A stretch of DNA of 64,000 nt from Oscillospiraceae bacterium (GCA_030539275.1 JAUNSK010000011.1:1-64000); one strand, 5' to 3'; positions 45,190 through 55,404 are shown, counted from the first letter of the stretch. Notes: a model not told the origin generated them from the sequence alone. Translations and numbers: made by a program.

Positions 45190-45432
45190 ACATGCCAGCA
45201 TGTCTTCTACTATGTACTTCGCATGAACAGGTGTAACAAAGTTTCGTATCATTGTTTCAAATATCATGCTTGCCTTTTCCTGTACTGTTGACACATCGTG
45301 AATATCTACTGTTTCACAGCTGTCTGATACTGTAATACCATATGCTGTTCTCTGTTCCCCATCTGTTTCGATTTGTTCTTCGAACAGATCATAATTTACA
45401 CTGCCCACTGTTTCTTTTATAAGGTTCCTCAT
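45187..45432 (-). CDS. Small DUF6514-like protein
   Basis: An 81-residue acidic protein, probably soluble, that may belong to DUF6514, a family common in Oscillospiraceae without known role. GGAGG precedes the ATG, and it has its own terminator. Confidence 0.7.
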   Translation of the reverse strand: MRNLIKETVGSVNYDLFEEQIETDGEQRTAYGITVSDSCETVDIHDVSTVQEKASMIFETMIRNFVTPVHAKYIVEDMLAC

Positions 45433-45564
45433 ACTAATCCTCCATTAATTTATCTCTATGTTCTTAATTTTATCAGTAATGCCATGTCATTTCAATTCCA
45501 TTGATGACACATTTACGGCAATTGATAATTATGAAAAGACTGTAGTATTTGGTAACATATTACT

Positions 45565-47115
45565 CTATTTGTAGCATTCAAACACTTTTTCTACTTCTTT
45601 TTGGTCACTATTACTAGTCAAAGCACTTACGACTGGTACGATGATCAAACCGAAGATCATTGCAATTGCTCCAGCATTTATAGGAGACGCTAAATTAAGT
45701 TTGAGTGACGCTGCTGATTTTGTAAGTTCCGGGAAAAGACCGAGACTGAAAATGCACATATGTACAACTGTAATTCCAACACCGGAAATAAAGCTTGCAG
45801 CTACTGCAGCTCTGGTAACCTTTTTGCTGAAAAGGCCATACATAAACGGTGCAAGGAATGCACCTGCAAGTGCGCCCCATGAAATTGACATAAGTGTTGT
45901 GATATATGCGTTTTTATTAAGTGCAAGAACAACTGAAATGATAAGGAAGATCGCTATAAACACTCTCATAATAAGTATTTCTTTCTTTTCACTCAGCTTG
46001 CTTTTCATCATCGGACGTACAAGATCTATTGTAACTGTAGAACTGGATGTCAGCACAAGTGATGATAGGGTCGACATTGATGCACTGAGAACGAGTACGA
46101 CAACAAGGCCGATCATTATTTCAGGAAGACTTGAATCAAGAAGTGCAGGTATTATTGCATCAAAGTCAAGTTTTCCGTTTGCAAGCTTATTTATTAATAT
46201 TCTGCCGGTGCCATCCTGTGCATCTGCAGTACAGTATACTCTGCCGAGTCCTCCGAGGAAATACGAACCGCCTGCAACTATAAAAGCAAATAAAGTTGAA
46301 ATAACAGTACCCTTCTTTATTGCCTCTTCACTTCTGATAGCATAGAACTTGTGTACCATCTGAGGCAGTCCCCATGTTCCGAGTGATGTAAGGATAACGA
46401 CACCTATAAGATTTATCGGATCCGGACCTGCTATGGAATTAAGTGTCTGTGCAGGAACTCCGTCATCTATTTTACCGAGCATATCCATGATCTGTGACAT
46501 GCCGCCTTTTTTCTGTACTGCAAAAATTACAACTGCTGCAATTCCGCCGAGCATGATGATTCCCTGTACAAAGTCATTTATAGCAGTAGCTGCATATCCG
46601 CCGAGAATAACATAAACAGCCGTAAGCAGTGCCATTGCAATTATACATACAGAATAGTCAATGTTGAAAGCCATTGAGAACAGTCTTGACAATCCGTTAT
46701 ATACTGATGCTGTATATGGAATAAGGAATAAGAAGATAATTATTGCTGCAGCTACCTTGATCTTTTTGGATTTGTATCTTTTTTCAAAGAATTCAGGCAT
46801 AGTAGATGCCTTAAGATATGTACTCATAGTCCTTGTTCTGCGTCCGAGGACCAGCCATGCAAGTGCACTTCCGAGCACAGCATTTCCTATACCGATCCAT
46901 GTTGATGCTATGCCGTAGTTCCAGCCGAACTGACCCGCATATCCTACAAATACCACTGCTGAAAAATATGATGTACCGAATGCAAATGCTGTAAGCCACG
47001 AGCCTACATTTCTTCCGCCGAGCACGAAGCCGTCGATAGAAGAGCCGTTTTTTGACGTTGATACGCCTATGCCTATCATCATCAGAACGTACAGAATTAA
47101 AATAAGCCAGATCAT
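45565..47115 (-). CDS. Sodium:solute symporter family transporter
   Basis: A 516-residue membrane protein with about 13 membrane segments and the SSF pattern (GGRNVGSWLTAFAFGTSYFSA at 34-54; GGYAATAINDFVQG). It takes up a small solute (proline, pantothenate, sugar or similar) with sodium; the substrate cannot be read. AGGAGGT precedes the ATG. The 5' leader is made of short tandem repeats. Confidence 0.9.
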   Translation of the reverse strand: MIWLILILYVLMMIGIGVSTSKNGSSIDGFVLGGRNVGSWLTAFAFGTSYFSAVVFVGYAGQFGWNYGIASTWIGIGNAVLGSALAWLVLGRRTRTMSTYLKASTMPEFFEKRYKSKKIKVAAAIIIFLFLIPYTASVYNGLSRLFSMAFNIDYSVCIIAMALLTAVYVILGGYAATAINDFVQGIIMLGGIAAVVIFAVQKKGGMSQIMDMLGKIDDGVPAQTLNSIAGPDPINLIGVVILTSLGTWGLPQMVHKFYAIRSEEAIKKGTVISTLFAFIVAGGSYFLGGLGRVYCTADAQDGTGRILINKLANGKLDFDAIIPALLDSSLPEIMIGLVVVLVLSASMSTLSSLVLTSSSTVTIDLVRPMMKSKLSEKKEILIMRVFIAIFLIISVVLALNKNAYITTLMSISWGALAGAFLAPFMYGLFSKKVTRAAVAASFISGVGITVVHMCIFSLGLFPELTKSAASLKLNLASPINAGAIAMIFGLIIVPVVSALTSNSDQKEVEKVFECYK

Positions 47116-47144
47116 TGAATAAACCTCCTGTAAATTATCAATTT

Positions 47145-47190
47145 GCTTTATGTCTTTATGTCTTTATGGCTTTGTGCCTTTAAAGCTTTA
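47145..47190 (-). repeat. Tandem 8-bp repeats in the symporter leader
   Basis: On the minus strand five to six copies of an 8-base unit AAAGNCAY follow each other (AAAGGCAC, AAAGCCAT, AAAGACAT, AAAGACAT, AAAGCAAA). They lie in the predicted 5' untranslated RNA. Confidence 0.7.
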
Positions 47191-47201
47191 ACGCAATATA
47201 T

Positions 47202-47230
47202 ATTATAGCAAAGCAAACTATAAATGTCAA
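47202..47230 (-). promoter_or_regulatory. Perfect consensus promoter of the symporter gene
   Basis: Minus strand TTGACA (47225-47230), 17-bp spacer, TATAAT (47202-47207). Confidence 0.8.
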
Positions 47231-47243
47231 TAGAATATAAAAA

Positions 47244-47310
47244 AACTGGCAGCACATCCCCCCTGCTTCTGCAACTGCATAATACAGGGAATATGCTGCC
47301 ATATCTTTTT
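47244..47310 (-). terminator. Terminator of glgX
   Basis: TGGCAGCA near 47249 pairs with TGCTGCCA near 47296, with further pairing of a C-run and GGGA inside, and a T-run on the minus strand. Confidence 0.6.
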
Positions 47311-47319
47311 TTACTTTTA

Positions 47320-49479
47320 TCAGCTCTCGTTTGTAAGCTTTATATCATTGTCAAGTCTTTTTTCCGGACCTGCTACCGACTGCGATACTGCGATCACAAC
47401 TGTTCTCGGCTGTATAACAACCGTATTTCCGTATCGTTCGGTATAGAAGTTATAGTGTTCCTCACTGCTGTGCTCAATATCAGTATTCATTACTATCTTC
47501 CATGTCATACCGTCCGGAAGGTCCGGAAGCGTAACATTCTGCTTTTCCCAGTATGCATTGATACTCAGATATACTATATCGTCGCAGTCCGTATCCTTGT
47601 TTTTACCGGAAAACATTACTCCGATCACTCTTGAATCATAGCTGAAGCTTGAATTCCAGGGGGAGTTATTGTGTATGCTTATATCAGGAAAACCGCAGGC
47701 TGCAGGCTGTGTTGTACGTCTGATGACGTCATGTGCTTTTCTGAATGCGATCATATATCTGCAGAATTCATGCATTTCCTTATATTCATCAAGCCTTGAC
47801 CAGTCAAGCCATGACGTAATGTTATCCTGACAGTATGCATTGTTGTTTCCGAACTGAGTATTGCAGAACTCATCGCCCGCAAGAAACATTGCTGCACCAC
47901 GGCTGCACATAAGGACTGCAAAAGCATTTTTTCTGAGTCTGTTTCTGAGGCTGAGCACGGTCTTGTCTGTTGTTTCGCCTTCTATACCACAGTTCCAGCT
48001 GTTGTTGCCGTTGTCACCGTCGGTATTGTTCCATCCGTTTTTCTCATTATGCTTGACGTTGTATGCATACAGATCATACAGAGTAAATCCGTCATGGCAG
48101 GTGATGAAGTTTACTGAGGCATTGTCGCCCCTGCGTTCAGGAGTATACATATCCTTGGAACCTGTGATCCTGTTTATTGCTGCAGCTGCCATTCCTCCGT
48201 CACCCTTGAGGAAGCACCTGATATCATCACGGTATTTTCCGTTCCATTCCGCCCATCTGTTCCATGACGGAAAGCTGCCGACCTGATAAAGTCCGCCTGC
48301 ATCCCATGCCTCTGCTATCAGCTTTACTCTTCCGAGTATCGGGTCAAAGGCAAGACTTTCGAGAAGCGGAGGATTGCTCATCGGAGAACCGTCTTCATTT
48401 CGACCCATGATCGTGGCAAGATCAAATCTGAAGCCATCAATACGGTAATCTATGACCCAGTGTCTGAGACAGTCAAGAATAAACTGGTGTACTATCGGAT
48501 GATTGCAGTTGAGTGAATTTCCGCATCCGCTGAAGTTATAGTAATGTCCGTCAGGAGTGAGAATGTAATATATGTTATTGTCAATACCCTTGAATGAAAA
48601 GAACGGACCTCGTTCGTCTCCTTCTGCCGTATGGTTGAATACAACATCAAGAATTACCTCTATTCCGTTTTCCTTCAGAGCTTTTATAAGAGTCTTGAGC
48701 TCGTGCCCCTCTCTGTTATATTCAATAGCTGACGTATATCCGGTATTTGGAGCAAAGAAGCATACTGTATTGTATCCCCAGTAATTGTACAGCATATTTC
48801 CGTCTATAACACGTATATCTTCCATTTCATCGAACTCAAAGATAGGCATGAGTTCGACAGCATTTACGCCGAGTTCCTTAAGATATGGTATCATTTCCAT
48901 CACACCGGCAAATGTACCCTTGTGCTTGACTTTTGATGACTTATCGTAGGTAAATCCTCTTACATGCAGTTCATATATGATCAGATCCTGAAATTTTATA
49001 TCAGGCTGTTTAACTTCATCCCAGTCAAAAGTATCAGAAACAACTCGTGCACGGTATGCTGACTTGCTTTCATTATGTTTTTTGCCCCACTGACTCTGAC
49101 CTGTAACGGCTTTTGCATACGGATCAAGCAGTAAAGCATTTTTATTGAAAATAAGTCCTTTTTTCTTATCATATGGTCCGTCTATCCTGTAAGCATACTC
49201 AAATTCTTTTATATCAAGTCCAAAAACAAACATTGAAAATGTGTTGCCTATCCGATATGTTTCAGGAAATTTTAAAACTGCGTACGGCTTAACCTCTTTA
49301 CGATGAAACAGCAGAAGCTCGCATGATGTGGCGTTATAGGAATGAATCGTAAAATTTACCCCGTTTTCCATTGCAGTTGCACCATTGATAAGATAAAATC
49401 CCGGTCTTACTTTATATCCGCTGATCTCATCAACAGGCACAAGCTGTTCCTTCATTCCGTTAATCAAGTTATATTTCAT
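47320..49479 (-). CDS. glgX: Glycogen debranching enzyme GlgX / isoamylase-type protein
   Basis: A 719-residue GH13 enzyme: N-terminal CBM48-type domain, then a catalytic barrel. Family motifs are visible: VILDVVFNHTAEG, DGFRFDLATIMGR (nucleophile Asp), LIAEAWDAGG (acid Glu) and FITCHDGFT. It hydrolyses alpha-1,6 branches of glycogen or related glucans; pullulanase-like use of dietary starch is also possible. No signal peptide, so it is cytosolic. The ATG at 49479 has GGGAGA upstream. Confidence 0.93.
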   Translation of the reverse strand: MKYNLINGMKEQLVPVDEISGYKVRPGFYLINGATAMENGVNFTIHSYNATSCELLLFHRKEVKPYAVLKFPETYRIGNTFSMFVFGLDIKEFEYAYRIDGPYDKKKGLIFNKNALLLDPYAKAVTGQSQWGKKHNESKSAYRARVVSDTFDWDEVKQPDIKFQDLIIYELHVRGFTYDKSSKVKHKGTFAGVMEMIPYLKELGVNAVELMPIFEFDEMEDIRVIDGNMLYNYWGYNTVCFFAPNTGYTSAIEYNREGHELKTLIKALKENGIEVILDVVFNHTAEGDERGPFFSFKGIDNNIYYILTPDGHYYNFSGCGNSLNCNHPIVHQFILDCLRHWVIDYRIDGFRFDLATIMGRNEDGSPMSNPPLLESLAFDPILGRVKLIAEAWDAGGLYQVGSFPSWNRWAEWNGKYRDDIRCFLKGDGGMAAAAINRITGSKDMYTPERRGDNASVNFITCHDGFTLYDLYAYNVKHNEKNGWNNTDGDNGNNSWNCGIEGETTDKTVLSLRNRLRKNAFAVLMCSRGAAMFLAGDEFCNTQFGNNNAYCQDNITSWLDWSRLDEYKEMHEFCRYMIAFRKAHDVIRRTTQPAACGFPDISIHNNSPWNSSFSYDSRVIGVMFSGKNKDTDCDDIVYLSINAYWEKQNVTLPDLPDGMTWKIVMNTDIEHSSEEHYNFYTERYGNTVVIQPRTVVIAVSQSVAGPEKRLDNDIKLTNES

Positions 49480-49504
49480 AGACAAATCTCCCAACAATAG
49501 CGTC

Positions 49505-49525
49505 ACTAATCAATCATATTAGTGG
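49505..49525. other. Small hairpin in the glgX leader
   Basis: CACTAAT and ATTAGTG arms around a 7-base loop, about 25 bp before the glgX start; a possible operator or mRNA stem. Confidence 0.4.
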
Positions 49526-49565
49526 ATTTGATGTATTTTTACCAAAACACATACACACGTACATT

Positions 49566-49594
49566 ATTTTACTACAATTCTGCTTTTATGTCAA
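49566..49594 (-). promoter_or_regulatory. Promoter of glgX
   Basis: Minus strand TTGACA (49589-49594), 17-bp spacer, TAAAAT (49566-49571). Confidence 0.7.
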
Positions 49595-49795
49595 CAAAAT
49601 TACATAAAAAATGTACGGCCGCCGTTCATGTTTTCAGCTGACCGTTATATTAGCCGTGCTGAATGCCTTACATATATTATTGCTTCAGCCAGTGACTTAA
49701 TACTATTGAGACTGTTCTTTATACTATAATATGCAGGGATTTTTGTTTGAGATATAAAATATCTTTATATAAATTTTGCTGACAAATAAAAAAAA
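49595..49795. other. Non-coding stretch between glgX and phoR
   Basis: I see no gene, RNA or repeat here. It is AT-rich apart from a short GC-rich patch near 49617-49624. Confidence 0.5.
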
Positions 49796-49843
49796 GCATT
49801 TCATCGTTTATATTTTTATGGCTTTAAAAAACGATGAATGCCG
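49788..49843 (-). terminator. Terminator of the pst-pho operon
   Basis: GCATTTCATCGTTT (49796-49809) pairs with AAACGATGAATGC (49829-49841) with one bulge; eight T follow on the minus strand. Confidence 0.75.
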
Positions 49844-49858
49844 TATAATTATATGTCA

Positions 49859-51538
49859 TTAAAATGTTATTTCTATCGTTGTTCCCTTTGACAGCAGACT
49901 TTTAATATCTATGACAGCATTGTGATACCTTGCTGCATGCTTTACGATCGACAACCCGAGACCGGTTCCGCCGATCTCCTTTGAGTGACTCTTGTCCACC
50001 CTGTAAAATCTCTCAAAGACTCTGTCTCTGTCTGCATCCGGAATACCTATTCCGTTATCCTCAACACTAAGCTTTGCCTTTCCTTCAGCAGTTGTGAATA
50101 CTGACACTGTAACATTGCCGCCGGGTCTGTTATACTTTATAGCGTTCTCAACCAGATTGAATATCATCTCATCTATGATCTGAGGAACAGCTGATATCCT
50201 GGTATGCTCACCTGTCAGTTCTACGCTGACTTTATTTGACCGGGCAAGTTCACTGAGTCTGAGCACTGCATTTTTGGCATTTGTATACAGATCTATCTGT
50301 TCCTTTTCAAGCGGAACAAGGTTTTCATCAAGCTGTGACAGACGGATGATATCACCTATAAGCTTTATCATGCGCTGTGCTTCAAGATATATATTTTCTG
50401 AAAAATGCTTTATATCCTGCTGTCTGACCATGCCGTTTTTAAGCAGTTCAGCACAGCCTGAAATTGATGTAAGAGGAGTCTTAAGCTCATGTGACACATT
50501 GGCAGTAAATTCACGTCTCATTCTTTCCTGTTCTTCTTTTTCTGTAACATCAAGGATTATGATAACAGCACCTATTGTGTTATCCGCATCCTGCGAAGAT
50601 ATACTGTCCACTGCTCTTACACTGTTTATGAAGACCTGGTATGTCCGTTCTCTGAGTGTCATAAAGTCTGCACTGCTTCTTCCCTTGAGAGCATCAAGTA
50701 CATTGTTTCTGAACTCAGAGCTGCGGTTAAGTACAAACACACTCTGCTTGTCAGGAATCTGCGCCGAGTCAAATATCTTAAGTGCACTTTCATTGTACGT
50801 AAGAACATTTGTCTTTGAATCTATTATCAGCAGTCCTTCACTCATGTTCTCTGTAATAGTTATGAATTCCTGTTGTTTTCTTTTGAGCTCTTCGATCTGG
50901 AGCTTGATCTGTCTGTTCTGTGAAGCGATCTTGTCCAGAAGCGGTGTAAGCTCTTCATATACAACATTCTCATCAGGATTTTCTATATCTATGAGATTTA
51001 TAGGCTTGACAATGCTCTTTGAAAGCTTTGATGAAAGAAATGCCGAAAGAATAACAACTGCAATGAGAATGATCAGAATAGGCTGGAGCATTCCGAGAAG
51101 TATACTGAACATTGTATATCTGGTTCCTGACACTCGCAGAATTTCACCGCTTTCAAGACGGACCGCATAGTTATAGGTTTTTTCGGCTATCGTGCTTGAG
51201 AAACGTTCACTTGATCCGGTTCCTTCTTCAAGAGCCTGTATAACCTCTTCCCTGTCGCCGTGATTTTCCATCCTGCTGATATCTGCCTGATTGTCAAACT
51301 CAACTGTTCCGTCAGCAGCAATCAGTGTTATTCTGTTAGTATCGCTTTCACTGTAATCTGCTATGGTTTTACTTGATGACGAATTGATAAATTCTGATAT
51401 ATTTAATGCGTCATTGATTATCTGCTTCTTATATGATGATACAAAGTATCTTGACATTACATCTGATACCATAAGAAACAATACAGTCATTGATATAAGA
51501 GCTGCAAAGAAAATTGCTCTGAATATTCGTTTGTTCAC
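49859..51538 (-). CDS. phoR: Phosphate-regulon sensor histidine kinase
   Basis: A 559-residue kinase: membrane segment at about 7-26, extracytoplasmic sensor domain, second membrane segment near 147-168, PAS domain, then HisKA (FTANVSHELKTPLTS with the phospho-accepting His) and HATPase (VENAIKYNRPGG, VEDNGIGIP, GGTGLGLSIV). Start GTG at 51538 with AAAGGAG upstream. Last gene of the pst-pho operon, which fixes its role as the phosphate sensor. Confidence 0.93.
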   Translation of the reverse strand: MNKRIFRAIFFAALISMTVLFLMVSDVMSRYFVSSYKKQIINDALNISEFINSSSSKTIADYSESDTNRITLIAADGTVEFDNQADISRMENHGDREEVIQALEEGTGSSERFSSTIAEKTYNYAVRLESGEILRVSGTRYTMFSILLGMLQPILIILIAVVILSAFLSSKLSKSIVKPINLIDIENPDENVVYEELTPLLDKIASQNRQIKLQIEELKRKQQEFITITENMSEGLLIIDSKTNVLTYNESALKIFDSAQIPDKQSVFVLNRSSEFRNNVLDALKGRSSADFMTLRERTYQVFINSVRAVDSISSQDADNTIGAVIIILDVTEKEEQERMRREFTANVSHELKTPLTSISGCAELLKNGMVRQQDIKHFSENIYLEAQRMIKLIGDIIRLSQLDENLVPLEKEQIDLYTNAKNAVLRLSELARSNKVSVELTGEHTRISAVPQIIDEMIFNLVENAIKYNRPGGNVTVSVFTTAEGKAKLSVEDNGIGIPDADRDRVFERFYRVDKSHSKEIGGTGLGLSIVKHAARYHNAVIDIKSLLSKGTTIEITF

Positions 51539-51542
51539 TGAT

Positions 51543-52220
51543 TTACTCCTTTACTGACAGCTTATAACCTATTCCTCTGACAGTCTCAATATATTCTCCG
51601 TAATCTCCGAGTTTCTGCCTGAGTGAACGGATATGAACATCTACCGTCCTGCTCTCACCGTCAAAGGAATAGCCCCATATTTTATTGAGCAGCTGATCTC
51701 TTGTAAGAACTATGTCTGCATTTTCAAAGAAAAGACACAGCAGCTCAAACTCCTTAAAGGTAAGAGTGACTTCTTTTTCACCTATTCTGACTACATGTCT
51801 TGAAGGTGATACGAAAAGATCCTTTATCCTGTATTCTTTTTTATTTTCATCATCCGGTTTTGTTCTGCGAATAAGTGCCTTAACCCTTGCTATCAGCTCC
51901 ATCATGCCAAAAGGCTTGGCAATATAATCGTCGGCCCCCTGATCCAGTCCGATCACCTTGTCATATTCACAGCTTTTGGCTGTAAGCAGTATTACAGGTA
52001 GCTTCCTGTATGCTCTGCAGGAACGCAGTTTTTTCAGAACACTCAGTCCGTCCTCTTCCGGCAGCATTATATCAAGAAGCAGAAGATCAGGAACCTTTTT
52101 TTCTATAGCAGCCCAGAAATCAGACGGCTTTTCAAACCCATGTGCCTCATACCCTGTACTGCCCAGAGAATATGTTACGAGTTCTCTTATACTGTTGTCA
52201 TCTTCTAAAATATATATCAT
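51543..52220 (-). CDS. phoB: Phosphate-regulon response regulator
   Basis: About 225 residues: receiver domain (acidic EDD near 6-8, phospho-accepting Asp in LLLDIMLPEEDG) and an OmpR-type winged helix (TRDQLLNKIWGY; GESRTVDVHIRSLRQKLG). It activates phosphate-starvation genes. The ATG at 52220 has GGAGAG upstream and gives the usual family N-terminus; the ATG at 52235 has none. Confidence 0.93.
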   Translation of the reverse strand: MIYILEDDNSIRELVTYSLGSTGYEAHGFEKPSDFWAAIEKKVPDLLLLDIMLPEEDGLSVLKKLRSCRAYRKLPVILLTAKSCEYDKVIGLDQGADDYIAKPFGMMELIARVKALIRRTKPDDENKKEYRIKDLFVSPSRHVVRIGEKEVTLTFKEFELLCLFFENADIVLTRDQLLNKIWGYSFDGESRTVDVHIRSLRQKLGDYGEYIETVRGIGYKLSVKE

Positions 52221-52241
52221 TTCTGAACTCTCCATAGTAAT

Positions 52242-52880
52242 TTATTTTGGCTGGTTTGCAAATGAGATCTGAACCCGCTCGGCTATGTTGACAGCATGAT
52301 CACCTATACGTTCAAGATACTTGGCTGCCATAAAGAGATCAATACATGACTCTCCGTTTGAATCTCCGCTTGCGATCAGCTCAACAATTTCATTTTTGAC
52401 CATATTGAAAAGTTCATCTACCTTGTCATCGTCCTTAATAACTTGTCCTGCAAGGTCTATATCCTTTTTGACAAATGACTCAACACTGTCTGTTACCATC
52501 TTAACCGCTGCATCTGCCATGTCATGAATGTGTATTCTGCTCTTTACTTCTTCGTTCTTGACAAATGCCGCTATTTCAGCCATATCACTTGCCTGGTCAC
52601 CTATTCTCTCCATATCTGATATCATTTTCATTGCTGATGAGATCATTCGCAGGTCACATGCAACCGGCTGCTGCTGAAGCAGAAGTCTCATACAAAGCCC
52701 TTCGATCTCCCTTTCTTTTCTGTCTATTTCATTTTCCAGTTCCTCCACCTTTGCTATAAACCTTGTATCATCCTCCAGCAGAGCCTTAACTGAAATTGAG
52801 ATCGCTTCCTCGCATAATGACCCCATGGTAATCAGTTCGATATTAAGTTTTTCAAGCTGCTCGTCAAAGTAATTTCTCAT
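52242..52880 (-). CDS. phoU: Phosphate signalling protein PhoU
   Basis: A 212-residue helical protein with two PhoU repeats; the E(D)xxxD metal-cluster motifs appear as SDMERIGDQASDMAE and AKYLERIGDHAVNIAE. It links Pst transport to PhoR. Start ATG at 52880 with GGGAGG upstream, one base after the pstB stop. Confidence 0.95.
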   Translation of the reverse strand: MRNYFDEQLEKLNIELITMGSLCEEAISISVKALLEDDTRFIAKVEELENEIDRKEREIEGLCMRLLLQQQPVACDLRMISSAMKMISDMERIGDQASDMAEIAAFVKNEEVKSRIHIHDMADAAVKMVTDSVESFVKKDIDLAGQVIKDDDKVDELFNMVKNEIVELIASGDSNGESCIDLFMAAKYLERIGDHAVNIAERVQISFANQPK

Positions 52881-52881
52881 A

Positions 52882-53631
52882 TTATCCAAACCTCCCTGTT
52901 ATATAATCCTGTGTTCTTTTTTCACGCGGAGTCGAAAACAGTGTCTGTGTATCTGAATATTCTATAATCTCACCCAGCAGGAAAAATGCCGTCTTATCGG
53001 AAATTCGCACTGCCTGCTGCATATTGTGAGTAACCATGATTATAGTATAATCCTTTTTGAGCTCAACTGCAAGGTCTTCTATCTTTGATGTTGATATGGG
53101 ATCAAGTGCGCTTGTTGGTTCATCCATGAGAAGAACTTCCGGCTTTACTGCAAGTGCTCTTGCAATACACAGTCTCTGCTGCTGACCGCCGGACATTCCG
53201 AGCGCACTCTTCCTGAGTCTGTCCTTAACCTCATCCCATATTGCAGCCTTCTTAAGTGACTCTTCAACTATCTCATCGAGCTTTACCTTTGAACGGACAC
53301 CATGTGTTCTGGGACCGAAGGCTATGTTGTCATAAATGCTCATCGGAAACGGGTTAGGCTTCTGAAATACCATGCCGACTCTTTTTCTCAGAGTATTTAC
53401 ATCCATATCTCCATATATATCTTCACCGTCAAGCAGAAACTTTCCTGTTATCCTGCAGTTTTCCACAAGATCATTCATTCTGTTGAGAGATTTGAGAAAA
53501 GTAGATTTTCCGCATCCTGACGGACCGATAAACGCTGTAATTTTATTTAAGTCAATATTCAGATCAATATTTTTAAGGGCATGGAAATCACCGTAAAACA
53601 GATTTGCATCATTAATTTCAAACTTATACAT
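52882..53631 (-). CDS. pstB: Phosphate ABC transporter ATP-binding protein
   Basis: A 249-residue ABC ATPase with Walker [10 protein letters not shown], signature [15 protein letters not shown] and Walker [14 protein letters not shown]. It powers phosphate uptake through PstC-PstA. Confidence 0.97.
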   Translation of the reverse strand: MYKFEINDANLFYGDFHALKNIDLNIDLNKITAFIGPSGCGKSTFLKSLNRMNDLVENCRITGKFLLDGEDIYGDMDVNTLRKRVGMVFQKPNPFPMSIYDNIAFGPRTHGVRSKVKLDEIVEESLKKAAIWDEVKDRLRKSALGMSGGQQQRLCIARALAVKPEVLLMDEPTSALDPISTSKIEDLAVELKKDYTIIMVTHNMQQAVRISDKTAFFLLGEIIEYSDTQTLFSTPREKRTQDYITGRFG

Positions 53632-53644
53632 ATATTATACCTCT

Positions 53645-54541
53645 CTACTTATCTGGTGCTGAAAGCTTCTTGGCGGCATATGCAGAAATGCAGTTTATTC
53701 CGGCTGTCATTACAAGCAGAACCACAGCAGTTGCATATGCTTCATCTGTATGAAGTCCCTCTGACATAAGAGAATACATATGCACAGCAAGTGTTCTGCC
53801 TGATGACATAATATCCTTCGGTATTCCGGTTACCGTTCCTGCAGTGTAAATAAGTGCTGCCGTTTCTCCGACTACTCTTCCCATACTCAGGATAACTCCT
53901 GATAATATTCCCGGAACCGCACTGGGAAGAACGACCCTGAATACTGTCCTGAGCTTGCCCGCACCCAATCCGAAGCTTCCCTCTCTGAATGAATCCGGAA
54001 CTGACATCAGTGCTTCTTCAGTTGTTCTGAGTATCGTCGGAAGTATCATGATCGAAAGTGTCAGCGCACCGGCAAGCATCGAGTTTCCGAAATGGCATGC
54101 AATTACAAACATCAGATATCCGAACAGTCCGTAGATGATAGACGGAATTCCGGAAAGCGTTTCTGCTGTGACCCGTATGACCCTTACAATCTTGCTTCCT
54201 TTTTTTGCATACTCTGTAAGATAGATAGCTGCAAAGATCCCGGTCGGTACAGCAATGATCATAGAACATATTGTCATCGTAAATGTGTTTATTATTGCCG
54301 GCAGCATTGATACATTTTCTGAATTGTATTTAAGTTCAAAAAGTCTTGGTGATAGTCTTGGAATTCCCATAATAAGAATATAACCGATAAGTAAAAGTAT
54401 AACCGCCCCGGTCAGAACCGCTGCAAGAGACATAAGGATGAAAAGTATCAGTGATAAAGGCCTGCCTGAATATGAACGCAGTTTCCGGGAAAAGCTTACC
54501 TTATTTATTGCTTTGGTACCTTTTGCATTAATATCGTTCAT
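53645..54541 (-). CDS. pstA: Phosphate ABC transporter permease PstA
   Basis: A 298-residue permease with six main membrane segments and the PstA loop (MSVPDSFREGSFGLGAGKLRTVFRVVLPSA). Its ATG starts one base after the pstC stop. Confidence 0.95.
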   Translation of the reverse strand: MNDINAKGTKAINKVSFSRKLRSYSGRPLSLILFILMSLAAVLTGAVILLLIGYILIMGIPRLSPRLFELKYNSENVSMLPAIINTFTMTICSMIIAVPTGIFAAIYLTEYAKKGSKIVRVIRVTAETLSGIPSIIYGLFGYLMFVIACHFGNSMLAGALTLSIMILPTILRTTEEALMSVPDSFREGSFGLGAGKLRTVFRVVLPSAVPGILSGVILSMGRVVGETAALIYTAGTVTGIPKDIMSSGRTLAVHMYSLMSEGLHTDEAYATAVVLLVMTAGINCISAYAAKKLSAPDK

Positions 54542-55390
54542 TTATGCATCTCTCCTATTTACCAGCGAAAACAGAAGATTTATGATAAGGATAAATACAA
54601 ACAGGACAACTCCGGTTCCAATAAGTGCCTCTCTGTGAAGATCTGTTGCATAGCCCATCTCGAGTACTATATTTGCTGTAAGTGTTCTGACTCCTTCAAA
54701 CATACCTTCAGGAAGTACTGCCTGGTTTCCTGCAACCATTACAACCGCCATTGTTTCCCCGACTGCTCTGCCGAGTCCTAATATAACTCCTGCTGTGATC
54801 CCTGACTTTGCCGCCGGAATAGTTGCGAAAAATACACTTCTCTCACTTGTGGCACCAAGCGCAAGAGCGCCCTCGTAATAGCTTTCCGGGACGGCTCTGA
54901 CTGCTGATTCAGATACACTGATTATTGTTGGAAGAATCATGATTCCCAGCAGTATACCAGCAGTAAATATTCCCTTGCCGCCTGTACCCGTAATATTCTG
55001 AACAAACGGTATTATTACTGTCAGTCCGAAAAAGCCATAGACGATTGAAGGAATACCTGCCATCAGCTCAACTGCCGGTTTAAGTATCTTATAGACACAT
55101 GCCGGACAGAACTTTGCCATAAAGACTGCACACAGTATCCCTGTCGGGACTCCAATGATAAGTGCACCTGCAGTAACATAAATACTTCCGATAATCATCG
55201 GAAAAATGCCGTATATATTCTGCTCCGGCTTCCACGACATTCCGAACAGAAAATCCGTCAAACCTATGTTTGAGATTGCCGGGATGCCGTTTACGAAAAG
55301 GAAAATACAAATAAGGACCACAGAAACTATTGATACCAGTGCTGCTGCCATGAAGACAGCCTTCATCAGTGATTCTTTTACTTTGTTCAT
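54542..55390 (-). CDS. pstC: Phosphate ABC transporter permease PstC
   Basis: A 282-residue permease with six membrane segments and the EAA-type loop VPESYYEGALALGATSERSVF. Placed between pstS and pstA as in other pst operons. Confidence 0.95.
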   Translation of the reverse strand: MNKVKESLMKAVFMAAALVSIVSVVLICIFLFVNGIPAISNIGLTDFLFGMSWKPEQNIYGIFPMIIGSIYVTAGALIIGVPTGILCAVFMAKFCPACVYKILKPAVELMAGIPSIVYGFFGLTVIIPFVQNITGTGGKGIFTAGILLGIMILPTIISVSESAVRAVPESYYEGALALGATSERSVFFATIPAAKSGITAGVILGLGRAVGETMAVVMVAGNQAVLPEGMFEGVRTLTANIVLEMGYATDLHREALIGTGVVLFVFILIINLLFSLVNRRDA

Positions 55391-55404
55391 CTTATACCTC
55401 TTGT

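Noticed and set aside
45641-46345. Long plus-strand frame of 234 codons inside the symporter gene
   Set aside because: It is antisense to conserved membrane segments; the hydrophobic codon pattern of the symporter explains the absence of stops.
50274-51170. Long plus-strand frame of 298 codons inside phoR
   Set aside because: phoR kinase motifs on the other strand are intact; the Ser-rich antisense frame is a composition effect and has no ribosome site.
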